From Sphaerisporangium perillae (GTDB lineage Bacteria; Actinomycetota; Actinomycetes; Streptosporangiales; Streptosporangiaceae): a stretch of DNA of 64,000 nucleotides. Every line of letters begins with the position of its first letter. Positions within the stretch are counted from its first letter, which is position 1. The stretch lies in the NCBI RefSeq assembly GCF_023276435.1, contig NZ_JALLPO010000049.1, positions 1 through 64,000 on the forward strand, read 5' to 3'. Of this stretch, positions 1-7,274 are shown one piece after another. The notes beneath the pieces were generated by a model, which searched no databases, was not told the origin of the DNA, and saw only the letters and a list, made by a program, of their open reading frames with translations. Position numbers and translations under genes: made by a program.

Positions 1-147
1 GGGGTGCGGACCGGTGATGGGTTGTACCGGTTCATCCTGGGTCAGAACGACACGCTGGTGGTCGGGCACCACATCTTCGCCGACAAGGCCGACCCCAAGG
101 CGCTGGAGCAGGCGTGGCAGGACTGGCTGGCCAAGCTCTTCGCCTGA
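1..147 (+). CDS. C-terminal 48 codons of an unrecognised protein (partial)
   Basis: The first reading frame is open from the left edge and ends at a TGA at 145-147. Codon use is GC-rich at third positions, as expected for a real gene here. The visible tail contains the segment DTLVVGHHIFADKAD followed by an amphipathic, Trp-containing helix ending WLAKLFA. There is not enough to name a family; the upstream part lies outside the window. Confidence 0.6.
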   Translation, partial: GVRTGDGLYRFILGQNDTLVVGHHIFADKADPKALEQAWQDWLAKLFA

Positions 148-229
148 AGACCATCCCGCGTGACGTGAACACGATCAGCACAAGCCGACCCCCAGATCAA
201 CGAGAGAAGCGCCGGTACCGAAGGTCACC

Positions 230-760
230 ATGGGCATGGACGAGAACAGGAACCACAGACACGTCGACGAGGGCCGGCGCGCCGACATCGACTCCCAGGC
301 GGCCGAGCCGCGCGGCCGCCTGGGCCGGCACCCCGATACCCCCGAAAACGGCACCTCAGCGAACGATGCTGCAGCGAACGGCACCTCAGGGAACGACACC
401 CCCGCGGCCGGCACCGTCCAGCAGGGCGCCGACAACGCCGGCGACCCCGAAGAAGGCGCCACGACCCACCCCGATGCCAAGCCGGACGCCGGAGACGACC
501 GTGATGGCGAACAGGGTGCCGGCAAGGAGGACGCCGGAGACGACTGTGACAGCGAACACGCTGCCGGAAACGACCAGGCCGGCAAGGAGGACGCCATAGA
601 AGCCATAGAAGCCACAGAAGCCGGCGAAAAGAACGGGCTGGCCGCTCCGTCCTCCGGGGACGATCCGAACGACGACGCGCAACCGGACAAGGGTGACGAC
701 GGCGAAGGTCCCCCCGATTCCGGTAAATCATTCCTCCTGGGCCTCGCCTGGTGGCCCTAA
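230..760 (+). CDS. Acidic low-complexity hypothetical protein
   Basis: A 176-residue protein that is almost entirely hydrophilic. It is rich in Asp, Glu, Gly, Ala, Asn and Pro, with loose internal repeats such as NGTSGND, GKEDAGDD and IEAIEATEAGE, and ends in a hydrophobic tail FLLGLAWWP. No folded domain, signal peptide or membrane helix is visible. The plus frame is preferred over the antisense frame because its third positions are GC-rich and its composition resembles disordered acidic proteins. No strong ribosome site precedes the ATG. Function unknown. It could also be a fortuitous frame in the repeat-rich region. Confidence 0.4.
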   Translation: MGMDENRNHRHVDEGRRADIDSQAAEPRGRLGRHPDTPENGTSANDAAANGTSGNDTPAAGTVQQGADNAGDPEEGATTHPDAKPDAGDDRDGEQGAGKEDAGDDCDSEHAAGNDQAGKEDAIEAIEATEAGEKNGLAAPSSGDDPNDDAQPDKGDDGEGPPDSGKSFLLGLAWWP

Positions 761-817
761 ACCACCGACCAGTCTCACCCCGGCTGCCCATCCAACTCCT
801 ACGCGGTGAGGATGACC

Positions 818-1429
818 ATGTTTCCACGCGACGACCACAGCGCTCACCCCGATGACCACAGCACCCCGGCAGGCGAGCACGACGTTCCACGCCACAACAA
901 CGACGCACCCCAAGATGCCGACGCCCTCCCTCGAGACCAGTCCCTCACCCCCCAAGCAGACGCTCCCAACCGCGAACAGGAGGATGTCCTGGGCCGGTGG
1001 GATGGTCGGCTCTCCCCAGGGAAGCCGGATGCCACTCTTGAGGCAGACGCTCTCAAGCCTGAGAAGGGGGATGTCCTGGGCCGATGGGATGGCCGGCCCG
1101 AGCCTGACAAGGAAGAGGATCTCCTCGGCCGGTGGGCTGGTGCGGAATCTCTGAGGGAGGAGGGTCTCTTTCCTGGGGGAGATGCTCGCGGGGCTGAGGA
1201 GGAGGATCTCCTCGCTCAATGGGATGCGCACGTCTCCCTGTGGGAGGAAGAGATCGCTCAGTCGGCGGGCCATGTCCCTTCCCAACGCGGGCAGGTGTCT
1301 CAGCCGAGGAGTGCGTGCCTACGGGAGATGGCCTGCGCCGGATGTCCCGGTGCCGCCTCCGTCGCCGGCGGTCAGCTTTCCTCCCCGCAGCCGACCTGCT
1401 GGTGCTCCCGGCGCCGATACGGCGATTAG
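818..1429 (+). CDS. Repeat protein with LGRWDGR motifs, hypothetical
   Basis: The ATG at 818 follows GGTGAGG with a 6-base spacer; a GTG at 806 is the longer alternative. The N-terminal part is His/Asp/Pro-rich. Then four copies of an acidic block occur, reading DVLGRWDGR, DVLGRWDGR, DLLGRWAG and DLLAQWDAH. The first two lie in DNA repeats of about 87 bp whose flanks (ADAPNREQ / ADALKPEK) are also related. The last ~55 residues are unlike the rest, Cys/Arg-rich, and look like read-through into non-coding DNA next to the 38-bp array, so the 3' end may be decayed. No family recognised. Confidence 0.35.
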   Translation: MFPRDDHSAHPDDHSTPAGEHDVPRHNNDAPQDADALPRDQSLTPQADAPNREQEDVLGRWDGRLSPGKPDATLEADALKPEKGDVLGRWDGRPEPDKEEDLLGRWAGAESLREEGLFPGGDARGAEEEDLLAQWDAHVSLWEEEIAQSAGHVPSQRGQVSQPRSACLREMACAGCPGAASVAGGQLSSPQPTCWCSRRRYGD

Positions 1430-1450
1430 GGGTACGGCGAAGCCGGCGCC

Positions 1451-1627
1451 GCCGTGCGGCGGGAAGGCCGGTGAGTCTCCGGTCCTCCGCCGTGCGGCGG
1501 GAAGGCCGGTGAGTCTCCGGTCCTCCGCCGTGCGGCGGGAAGGCCGGTGAGTCTCCGGTCCTCCGCCGTGCGGCGGGAAGGCCGGTGAGTCTCCGGTCCT
1601 CCGCCGTGCGGCGGGAAGGCCGGTGAG
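1451..1627 (+). repeat. 38-bp tandem repeat array, 4 full copies plus 25 bp
   Basis: Units start at 1451, 1489, 1527 and 1565 and are identical. A fifth copy starting at 1603 stops after 25 bases. Each unit carries the inverted repeat CCGCC-GTGC-GGCGG and a second GC-rich half GGCCGGTGAGTCTCCGG, so every unit can form a hairpin. There are no spacers between copies, so it is not a CRISPR array. It is a minisatellite, or tandemly amplified REP-like element, lying in non-coding DNA. Confidence 0.9.
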
Positions 1628-1941
1628 AGCCCCCCGGTCCTTGGCCTAGGCTCACGTTTCCATTGCCGAGGGACCTCTGAACTGCCAGTCCGAGCATCAT
1701 CGCGTGGCGGCCTCCCGGAAACGGGTCGGCCGGTGTCGTGGGCTCGTGGTTGGTGTGTGCCCCGGCGAGCTGGTGCCTGCCGCAGGTGCGGTCGGTGGGT
1801 ACCGGCTCGTCGGCCTTTCCTCGGTGCTGCTGAGGGATGCCGGCCGGGGGCTCGCCGTATGGTGGCGCCGGTTTCACCGTATCCCCGGCTCGCCGTATCG
1901 GCGCCGTGGAGCGGAGCCGTGATGGGCCGGGGAGAGGTGCC

Positions 1942-2002
1942 GGTTCCATCGGGCTGGGCCGGTTGCCGCGGGGGGAGGTGTGGGTTCCATCGGGCTGGGC
2001 CG
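1942..2002 (+). repeat. 20-bp direct repeat pair at the edge of the SDR relic
   Basis: The 20-base word beginning GGTTCCATCGGG and ending TGGGCCG occurs at 1942-1961 and 1983-2002. The second copy stops where similarity to the SDR protein family begins, so it may mark a deletion or recombination joint that removed the front of that gene. Confidence 0.7.
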
Positions 2003-2298
2003 CGGCGCGCCTGTTCCGGCTGGCTTTGGAAGCAGCGCCGGCGGGCGCACGACTGCACGGGGTCGGCGATGAGGGGGTGGCACTCCGTGACATCGCCGGC
2101 GTCATCGGTCGCCACCTGAACCTGCCGGTCGTCAGCATCTCCCGCGAAGAGGCCGACGCCCACTTCGGCTGGTTCGCCGCCATCGCGTCGCTCGACATCC
2201 CGGCGTCGAGCACCTTGACCCAGAAGCAGCTGGGTTGGCATCCCGTGCACCCCGCGCTCATCTCGGACCTCGCAGAAGGTCATTACTTCAACGACTAG
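1999..2298 (+). pseudogene. 5'-truncated NAD-dependent epimerase/SDR oxidoreductase relic
   Basis: About 98 codons match the C-terminal part of extended SDR (NAD(P)-dependent epimerase-like) oxidoreductases. Recognisable stretches are ARLFRLALE, GVALRDIAGVIGRHLNL, SSTLTQKQLGWHPVHP and the final LAEGHYF. The family is usually about 290 residues and begins with a Rossmann GxxGxxG motif. Here the nucleotide-binding two thirds are absent and upstream DNA is short-repeat sequence. The stop codon is a normal TAG. I infer a gene remnant without enzymatic function. Confidence 0.75.
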
Positions 2299-2364
2299 AG
2301 ACGAGTAAGTCCTGAAGTGCCTCGATGGTCGCCGGGTATGGCGAAGGGTGTCGGTGATCCGTTT

Positions 2365-2478
2365 GTGACGACAGACCTCAGCACCCTCCTTACCGCCCTG
2401 TAGGTGACGATCGGTGACCGGCTGAGGAGACCGCGCAAGGTGGGGCGTCCGCCGAAGCCATCCGACGCAGAGCAGGAG
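2365..2478 (+). pseudogene. N-terminal relic of an IS982-type transposase
   Basis: Reading from GTG at 2365 gives TTDLSTLLTAL, then an in-frame TAG at 2401 where the family normally has a Tyr codon, then VTIGDRLRRPRKVGRPPKPS. This resembles the start of actinobacterial IS982-family (DDE) transposases, which open with TTDL..LLTALYVKIDD and then a GRPPxLSDAE motif. Similarity ends near 2478, and the catalytic domain and terminal repeats are missing. It is a dead fragment, recognised by memory of the family. Confidence 0.65.
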
Positions 2479-2831
2479 GCTGGGCTGGTCGGTGGGAGGG
2501 GTGGGTGGGCGGTGGGTGATTGGGGCTCGGGTGGGGCTCGGGGGAGTCTTTGGTCACAGGGTTTGAGGGGGCCCTTGGTTAATCGAGGACTATTTCGGGG
2601 TGTTATCGGCTTGGCCTGAAATGGTATGTCGGAGGGCCCGATCTGGGGCGGTAAACGGTGTCGTTGATCGGATGTGGGCAGATCATTATTTGTCGAAGTC
2701 CTTGAATGCGCTGGTAATCCTGCATGAGAAGCGTACCGATAACGACTGAATAGTGGCCCCGAATAGCTTCGCTATTACGACGGCGGGACGGCAGGACGCG
2801 AGCCACCGCCACAGACGAGGGGTCAGCTGAA
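2479..2831. other. Gene-free stretch with a small hairpin
   Basis: No supported gene. The first half is G-rich with short GGTGGG runs; the second half is lower in GC. A perfect 6-3-6 hairpin AATAGC-TTC-GCTATT lies at 2762-2776, about 55 bases before the small ORF at 2832, and could be a regulatory or terminator-like element. No convincing promoter hexamers were seen. Confidence 0.5.
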
Positions 2832-2945
2832 ATGAGCGATCACGTCAAGGCCATCGCCGTACCGACCACCGTAGATTTCCCCTTCGATGCCACGGTGAGC
2901 GTGAGTCTGACCCCGGCCAAGAACGGCAACACACCCTGGGGGTGA
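2832..2945 (+). CDS. Small peptide of 37 residues, possible secreted or precursor peptide
   Basis: An ATG at 2832 is preceded by GAGGGG with about 9 bases spacing and opens a 37-codon frame ending in TGA. The peptide starts MSDHVKAIAVPTTVDFPFDA and ends NGNTPWG. It contains an FPFD motif followed by a beta-like, Ser/Thr-rich stretch without Cys. The size, good ribosome site and leader/core-like division resemble precursor peptides of modified natural products (FxLD-type leaders came to mind), but no maturation enzyme is adjacent. The function is a guess; a chance ORF is possible. Confidence 0.35.
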   Translation: MSDHVKAIAVPTTVDFPFDATVSVSLTPAKNGNTPWG

Positions 2946-3010
2946 TCACCCCGGGAAGAGTCGCGAACCTCATTGCGGCCGGAGCCGTCGGCTCCGGCCG
3001 CATCGTTGTT

Positions 3011-3074
3011 TCCGCAGGACATCCCGGGCTTCCGCAGGACATGCCGGGTCCGGTTTCACAGGACATGCCGAATC
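3011..3074 (+). repeat. Three degenerate 20-bp direct repeats in non-coding DNA
   Basis: The word TCCGCAGGACATGCCGGG recurs with one or a few changes at about 3011, 3031 and 3054. The surrounding interval 2946-3601 has no open frame with convincing codon bias or recognisable protein, and I see nothing else in it. Confidence 0.6.
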
Positions 3075-3601
3075 CGGGTGCGGCTCGAAGGGAACGGTGG
3101 GAAGCGGAGTCCCAGGTGGTGCCGGTGATGGCGGAGGTGCGGCAGGCCGGGGCGCCGTCCAATTGATCGTGACGGTGCGTGGCCGAGATGATGGTGCCGG
3201 ACCCTTTTCTCGCGAGGTTCCGTGTGACGGGAAAAACAGTCTGGTCCAACATTCTTTCCGGCTCTCTGTCAATGCTGCGTATTGTTCTCCGCAGAAGGAT
3301 CTGCGGCATTTACGGCCCCGCGAACCGGGCGGCCTGACAGCGGTAGGTTCATGCCGTTGCCCCTTCCGGCCGGCCCGGTCTGCGCGGGTGTCCGTTCATG
3401 CCCACCAGGCACAGCCGGCGCACTACAGGCCATCGGCCCGCCGCGCCGGCACGGTACCCGGCGAGGACACCTACTGCCCTTTCACGACTACGCGAATCAC
3501 CGCCGCCACGACATAGCAAGCTGGAAGCACACAAGCTGGAAACAGGCATGTCGGAACAGGCATGTCGGAAGAGTCGAGTTCGGAGAGCACCCGGGTTGGA
3601 A

Positions 3602-3623
3602 CGGACGGCCGCCAAGCCGTCCG
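3602..3623. terminator. Hairpin downstream of the moaD-like gene (minus-strand transcript)
   Basis: CGGACGGC at 3602-3609 pairs perfectly with GCCGTCCG at 3616-3623 around a 6-base loop. It lies about 100 bases beyond the stop codon of the minus-strand MoaD-like gene, so it may end that transcript. No U-run is present, as is common in high-GC actinomycetes. Confidence 0.4.
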
Positions 3624-3628
3624 TTCCG

Positions 3629-3725
3629 TGGTGCCCGGGCGTGTTGAGATGGGCGCCGGGGTGTGGTGAGGCGGGCGCCGGGGTGTGGTGAGGCGGGTGC
3701 CCGGGTGTGGTGAGGTGGGTGCCGG
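3629..3725 (+). repeat. 22-bp imperfect tandem repeat, about 4.4 copies
   Basis: Units run from about 3629, 3651, 3673 and 3695, with a partial copy ending at 3725. The consensus is GGGCGCCGGGGTGTGGTGAGGC. The copies at 3651 and 3673 are identical; the others carry a few changes. The array ends at the stop codon of the MoaD-like gene and is otherwise non-coding. Confidence 0.8.
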
Positions 3726-4004
3726 TCAGCCGCCTGCGACGCTGGGGAGGAGGTGGAGTTCGGCGTCGCCCGGAACGGGGGCGTCGGACCCGCCGATGGA
3801 CCGGCAGTCGACCCCGTCGATGTAGACGTTCATGTAACGCCTGAGGGCGCCGCGCTCGTCACGCACCCGCCGTTCGAGCCGTGGCCATTGCCGGCCGAGC
3901 TCGTCGAGCACGATGCCGAGCGTGCCCGAGGCGTCGACGCTGAGCGATTTGACGCCGCCCACCTCGCCGCGCAGCGTGGAGGGGACGAGGACGGTCACCG
4001 CCAC
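3726..4004 (-). CDS. MoaD/ThiS-family ubiquitin-like protein
   Basis: A 92-residue beta-grasp protein ending in the family's C-terminal Gly-Gly (PSVAGG), the tail that is adenylated and thiocarboxylated in MoaD and ThiS sulfur carriers. It starts MAVTVLVPSTLR; the GTG at 4004 is chosen because GGAGGTG lies just upstream, at the end of the preceding gene. It follows the Asp-box protein by 4 bases and is probably co-transcribed with it. A molybdopterin oxidoreductase gene lies 2 kb upstream on the same strand, so a role in molybdopterin sulfur transfer is possible. A dedicated sulfur carrier for another pathway is equally possible. The MoaD-like fold assignment is firm; the pathway is inferred. 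Confidence 0.8.
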   Translation of the reverse strand: MAVTVLVPSTLRGEVGGVKSLSVDASGTLGIVLDELGRQWPRLERRVRDERGALRRYMNVYIDGVDCRSIGGSDAPVPGDAELHLLPSVAGG

Positions 4005-4008
4005 GGCG

Positions 4009-5094
4009 TCACACCTCCGCCGCGCGGACGCAGAGCACGTCGGGAAGGTGGGTGGCCACCTGCGACCAGGAGTCTCCCTCGTCGCGGCTGGCGTAGACCT
4101 CCCCGGAGCGGGTGCCGAAGTAGACGCCGGCCGGGTCGGCGTCGTCGGCGCACATGGCGTCGCGCAGCACGGCGGGGTAGAACGGCTCGGCCGGCAGGCC
4201 GTCGGACAGGGCCTCCCAGCTCTTGCCGGCGTCCTGCGAGCGGTAGACACGGCAGCGCGCGTCGGGTGGGAACCGCATCGCGTCGGCGGCGAGCGGGAAG
4301 TTGTAGACGACGTCGGGGCGTCGCGGGTGGGCGACGATGGTGAACCCGAAGTCGCTCGGCAACCCTTCGGCGATCGACTCCCAGCGGACCCCGCCGTCGT
4401 CGGAGCGGTAGACGCCGTGGTGGTTCTGCGCGTACAGCCGGTCGGGGTCGCCGGCGTCCCGGCTGACCTTGTGCACGCACTGCCCGAACTCGGGGAAGCG
4501 GTCAGGCATGAACGTGGCCTGGATGCCGGAGTTGCCGGGCTTCCAGGAGGCGCCGCCGTCGGCGCTGTGGTAGACGCCTCCGGTGGACATGGCCACCACC
4601 AGCGAGGACGGGTCGTCGGGGTGGGGGAGGATCGTGTGGATCGCCTGCCCGCCGAAGCCTGCCGCCCACTGCGGGCGGTGGGGGTGGTCCCACAGGGAAC
4701 GCACCAGCTCGAAGGTGACGCCGCCGTCGTCGGAGACGAACAGGGCCGAGGGCTGCGTGCCCGCGTAGACACGGTCGGGGTTTCCGGCCGGGTCGGTCGC
4801 CAGTTGCCAGACCCGCTCCAGCGCGGTGCCGGTGTCCTGCGGGAAGGCGACCGGCGGGTGGTCGGGCTCCTGCCAGGTGGCGCCGAGGTCGTCGCTGTAG
4901 GCCACGCTCGGCCCGAAGTGGGAGCTCGTCACCCCGGCGAGCAGGCGTGGCACCGCGCGCCGCTTGTCGATGCACACCCCGTAGACGCCTGTCATCGGGA
5001 AATGGGGACCGCTGACGTCCCACGACTTACGGTCGTCGTCGCTGCGGGCCAGGAACAGCCCCTTCGCGGTTCCGAGGGCCAGGAGGACGGTCAT
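4009..5094 (-). CDS. Asp-box (BNR) beta-propeller protein
   Basis: A 361-residue cytoplasmic protein (no signal peptide) with six Asp-box motifs of the form S-x-D-x-G-x-x-W/F: YSDDLGATW, VSDDGGVTF, HSADGGASW, RSDDGGVRW, RSQDAGKSW and ASRDEGDSW. These are spread along its length, as in sialidase/sortilin-type propellers. The ATG at 5094 follows GAAAGGA with good spacing. Family members are often labelled exo-sialidase or WD40/YVTN-like, but sialidase catalytic residues cannot be confirmed here. The close pairing with a MoaD-like gene (4-base gap) suggests a shared, undetermined task. It has internal repeats at protein level only. Confidence 0.8.
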   Translation of the reverse strand: MTVLLALGTAKGLFLARSDDDRKSWDVSGPHFPMTGVYGVCIDKRRAVPRLLAGVTSSHFGPSVAYSDDLGATWQEPDHPPVAFPQDTGTALERVWQLATDPAGNPDRVYAGTQPSALFVSDDGGVTFELVRSLWDHPHRPQWAAGFGGQAIHTILPHPDDPSSLVVAMSTGGVYHSADGGASWKPGNSGIQATFMPDRFPEFGQCVHKVSRDAGDPDRLYAQNHHGVYRSDDGGVRWESIAEGLPSDFGFTIVAHPRRPDVVYNFPLAADAMRFPPDARCRVYRSQDAGKSWEALSDGLPAEPFYPAVLRDAMCADDADPAGVYFGTRSGEVYASRDEGDSWSQVATHLPDVLCVRAAEV

Positions 5095-5203
5095 CGCGGT
5101 CCTTTCAATGCGGTGGCATGGTGACTGTCGGTCAGTATCCACCCGCACAACCTCTTCGGGAAGGGTTGGCACCAACTTTTTTAGAACAGGTGTTTGGCTC
5201 CGG

Positions 5204-5512
5204 CTACGGGCGGCCTTCCTCATGGCGCAGCGAGATGCGCAGGCTGACGGTGCCGCGCAGGTCGAGCCAGGCGGCGTCGGGGCCGCGGACCAGGCGCATC
5301 ACCACTTCCTCGCACCCCGGGCAGCGGGCCACGTAGCCCGGCTCGGGCCCGTAGACCCGAAGGGAGGCGATGGGGCCGGTGAGCCCGCAGCTCGCGCACC
5401 GGCCGCCCGCCGCGGTCACGTCGACCGCGAAGATCTCGCTGAGCGGGCCGGCCAGGGCGTTGCCGTCCTGGTAGTCCTGGTCCTGATAGGTGTCTTCTCG
5501 TGGTGATGTCAT
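5204..5512 (-). CDS. DUF6510-type zinc-ribbon protein
   Basis: A 102-residue protein with an acidic N-terminus and two CxxC pairs, CASC and CPGC, which would make a four-cysteine zinc ribbon. A C-terminal beta-rich part follows (WLDLRGTVSLRISL). Proteins of this kind sit next to ferredoxin-reductase/sulfite-oxidase-like gene pairs in actinomycetes. It starts immediately after the stop codon of the FAD reductase (1-base gap) and is therefore the last gene of this minus-strand operon. Function unknown; a structural or electron-transfer accessory role is a guess. Confidence 0.75.
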   Translation of the reverse strand: MTSPREDTYQDQDYQDGNALAGPLSEIFAVDVTAAGGRCASCGLTGPIASLRVYGPEPGYVARCPGCEEVVMRLVRGPDAAWLDLRGTVSLRISLRHEEGRP

Positions 5513-5513
5513 G

Positions 5514-6254
5514 TCAGCCTCCGGTGGGGCCGAAGCGTTCGGTCCTGATGCGGCGTGCGTCGTGGCCGAGGGCGAGCAGGATGTCGGCGGCGGCCTCGAC
5601 GAAGCCCGTGGGTCCGCAGACGTAGCAGTCGGGGGCGAGGTCTGGAGACCAGCCGTGGGTGTCGAGGTCGGCCACGGTGAGCCGGCCCGGCGGGCGGGGC
5701 CAGCCGTCGGGGACGGCCCGGGTGTAGAGATGGGTGACGTCCAGGCCGGCGTCGCCGGCGGCGAGGTGGCGCAGCTCGTCGGTGTAAAGACCGGCGCCGG
5801 GTTCGCGTACCGAGTAGACCAGGCGGAACGGCGTGCGGCTTCCCGCCTGCTCACGGGCGCGGATCATGGCCATCAGCGGCACGATGCCCGAACCGCCGGC
5901 CACCAGCAGCACGGGTGCGGTGGCGGTGGGCCGCCACACGAACCAGCCGCCGACCGGCCCGCGGATCTCCACCTCGTCACCGATCTCGAGCACCTCGGCG
6001 AGGTACGGCGAGACCTCGCCGTCGGCGACGTTCTGGACGGTCAGCTCGAGGAGGTCGCCGTCCGCCGCGGAGGCCACCGAGTAGCTGCGCTGGGTGCTGT
6101 AGCCGTCCTCGGCGGTCAGCCGCACGTCCACGTGCTGGCCGGGAAGGTGACCCGGCCAGCCGGGGACGCGGAACACCAGCGTGCGGGCGGAGCCGGTCTC
6201 GTCACGGGCCTTCACCAGCCGCGCGACCCGCCAGACCGGAGTGCGGGCGTTCAA
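5514..6254 (-). CDS. Ferredoxin-NADP reductase-like FAD/NAD-binding protein
   Basis: A 246-residue flavoprotein reductase. The FAD-binding barrel carries RSYSVAS (the RxYS motif that contacts FAD). The NAD domain has GGSGIVPLMAM (pyrophosphate-binding loop) and CGPTGFVEAA (the CGP motif near the C-terminus). It lacks a 2Fe-2S domain. The start is most likely TTG at 6254, overlapping the TGA of the upstream molybdenum enzyme by 3 bases; no other in-frame start is near. Translational coupling with the sulfite-oxidase-like gene suggests it supplies or accepts electrons for that enzyme. Confidence 0.85.
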   Translation of the reverse strand: MNARTPVWRVARLVKARDETGSARTLVFRVPGWPGHLPGQHVDVRLTAEDGYSTQRSYSVASAADGDLLELTVQNVADGEVSPYLAEVLEIGDEVEIRGPVGGWFVWRPTATAPVLLVAGGSGIVPLMAMIRAREQAGSRTPFRLVYSVREPGAGLYTDELRHLAAGDAGLDVTHLYTRAVPDGWPRPPGRLTVADLDTHGWSPDLAPDCYVCGPTGFVEAAADILLALGHDARRIRTERFGPTGG

Positions 6255-6850
6255 TCGCCCTGGTAGCGCTGCTCGCGCCACGGGTCGCCGTAGTTGTGGT
6301 AGCCCGCCGTCTCCCAGAAGCCCGGCCAGTCTTCGTTGAGCAGCCGGATGCCGCGCACCCACTTGGCCGATTTCCAGAGGTAAAGGTGCGGCACGAGCAG
6401 CCGCGCGGGGCCGCCGTGCGCGGGGGCGAGCTCCTCCCCGTCGTATCGGTAGGCGATCCACGCCTTCCCGTCCAGCAGGTCCTCGAGCGGCAGGTTGGTG
6501 GTGTAGCCGCCGTAGGAGTAGGCCAGCGCGTACTCGGCGGCGGTCTCGACGTCCTCCATCAGGACGTCGAGCGAGACGCCTCGCCAGGTGGTGCCGAACT
6601 TGGACCACTTGGTGACGCAGTGCAGGTCGACGGTCGGCGTCTCGCTCGGCAGGGCGAGCAGCTCCTGCCAGGACCAGCGGTGGGTCTGCCCCGCCTCGGT
6701 GTCGATGGTGAACTCCCACCGGTCCAGCGGGACGCGCGGGGTGGGGCCGGCGGACAACACCGGGAAGTCGTGTGTGAGGTACTGGCCGGGCGGGAGCTGG
6801 ACGCCCTCGTCCCTCGGCCGGCCTCGGAAACCACGCGAGATGATGCCCAT
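6251..6850 (-). CDS. Sulfite oxidase-like molybdopterin oxidoreductase
   Basis: A 199-residue protein of the oxidoreductase molybdopterin-binding family. The Mo-coordinating Cys lies in DLHCVTKWSKFGTTW. Family motifs YSYGGYTTNLPLEDL, HGGPARLLVPHLYLWKS and KWVRGIRLL follow. There is no Tat signal, so it is cytoplasmic, unlike MsrP/YedY. The ATG at 6850 follows AAAGGGACCG. It is first in the operon with the ferredoxin-reductase-like and zinc-ribbon genes. The substrate is unknown; sulfite or S-oxide chemistry is inferred only from the family. Confidence 0.88.
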   Translation of the reverse strand: MGIISRGFRGRPRDEGVQLPPGQYLTHDFPVLSAGPTPRVPLDRWEFTIDTEAGQTHRWSWQELLALPSETPTVDLHCVTKWSKFGTTWRGVSLDVLMEDVETAAEYALAYSYGGYTTNLPLEDLLDGKAWIAYRYDGEELAPAHGGPARLLVPHLYLWKSAKWVRGIRLLNEDWPGFWETAGYHNYGDPWREQRYQGD

Positions 6851-7274
6851 CGGTCCCTTTCTCTCCCACCGCCGACGGCTGTTCCGATGATCTTCCCAGA
6901 GGAAGACGGCCTGCCTGGTTACCTGCGGACTGAACCTACGTGAACCAGGTCACACAGGCCCACAATAGCGAGCCCTGTCGGAAGCGAAACGTGGCATCCC
7001 TCCACCCCATACGTGGCATCCCTCCACGCGGGGCGCGCCTGCTTCGTGTCCGAGGCCGGCCGGGTCCGCTGGACGTGCCCTTCGTCCGGGCGGTCATGAA
7101 AGTCTCATCGGCTTCCGCTTGATCGGGCCGTGCGGCCTCGCCTACGCATTCGAGCTGTTGACCGCCTGTATCGAGCTGGCTAGCATCCGGGTAATTTACG
7201 CTGCCACCGAAACTTTCGTAACTCAATAGAAAATTTCAGCCCCGTGCCCTTCCGTTCCCCAGGGAGATCGCAGA
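6851..7274. other. Divergent intergenic region with a 17-bp direct repeat
   Basis: No gene is supported between the divergent molybdoenzyme operon and the GH115 gene. A perfect 17-base repeat ACGTGGCATCCCTCCAC occurs at 6989-7005 and 7011-7027 (22-bp period, two helical turns), a spacing typical of tandem regulator sites. The lower-GC part near 7180-7230 is a likely promoter zone for the plus-strand gene. Confidence 0.5.

Noticed and set aside
1451-1627. CRISPR-like array of 38-bp repeats
   Set aside because: The repeats are contiguous with no unique spacers, and no cas genes are nearby.
1053-2283. Long minus-strand Pro/Arg-rich frames over the 38-bp array
   Set aside because: They translate the tandem repeat into HRPSRRTAEDRRLTGLP-type low complexity and overlap relics on the other strand; no start or domain support.
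3097-3647. Plus-strand frames of 120-140 codons in the decayed region
   Set aside because: No ribosome site, irregular codon bias and no recognisable protein; they alternate frames.
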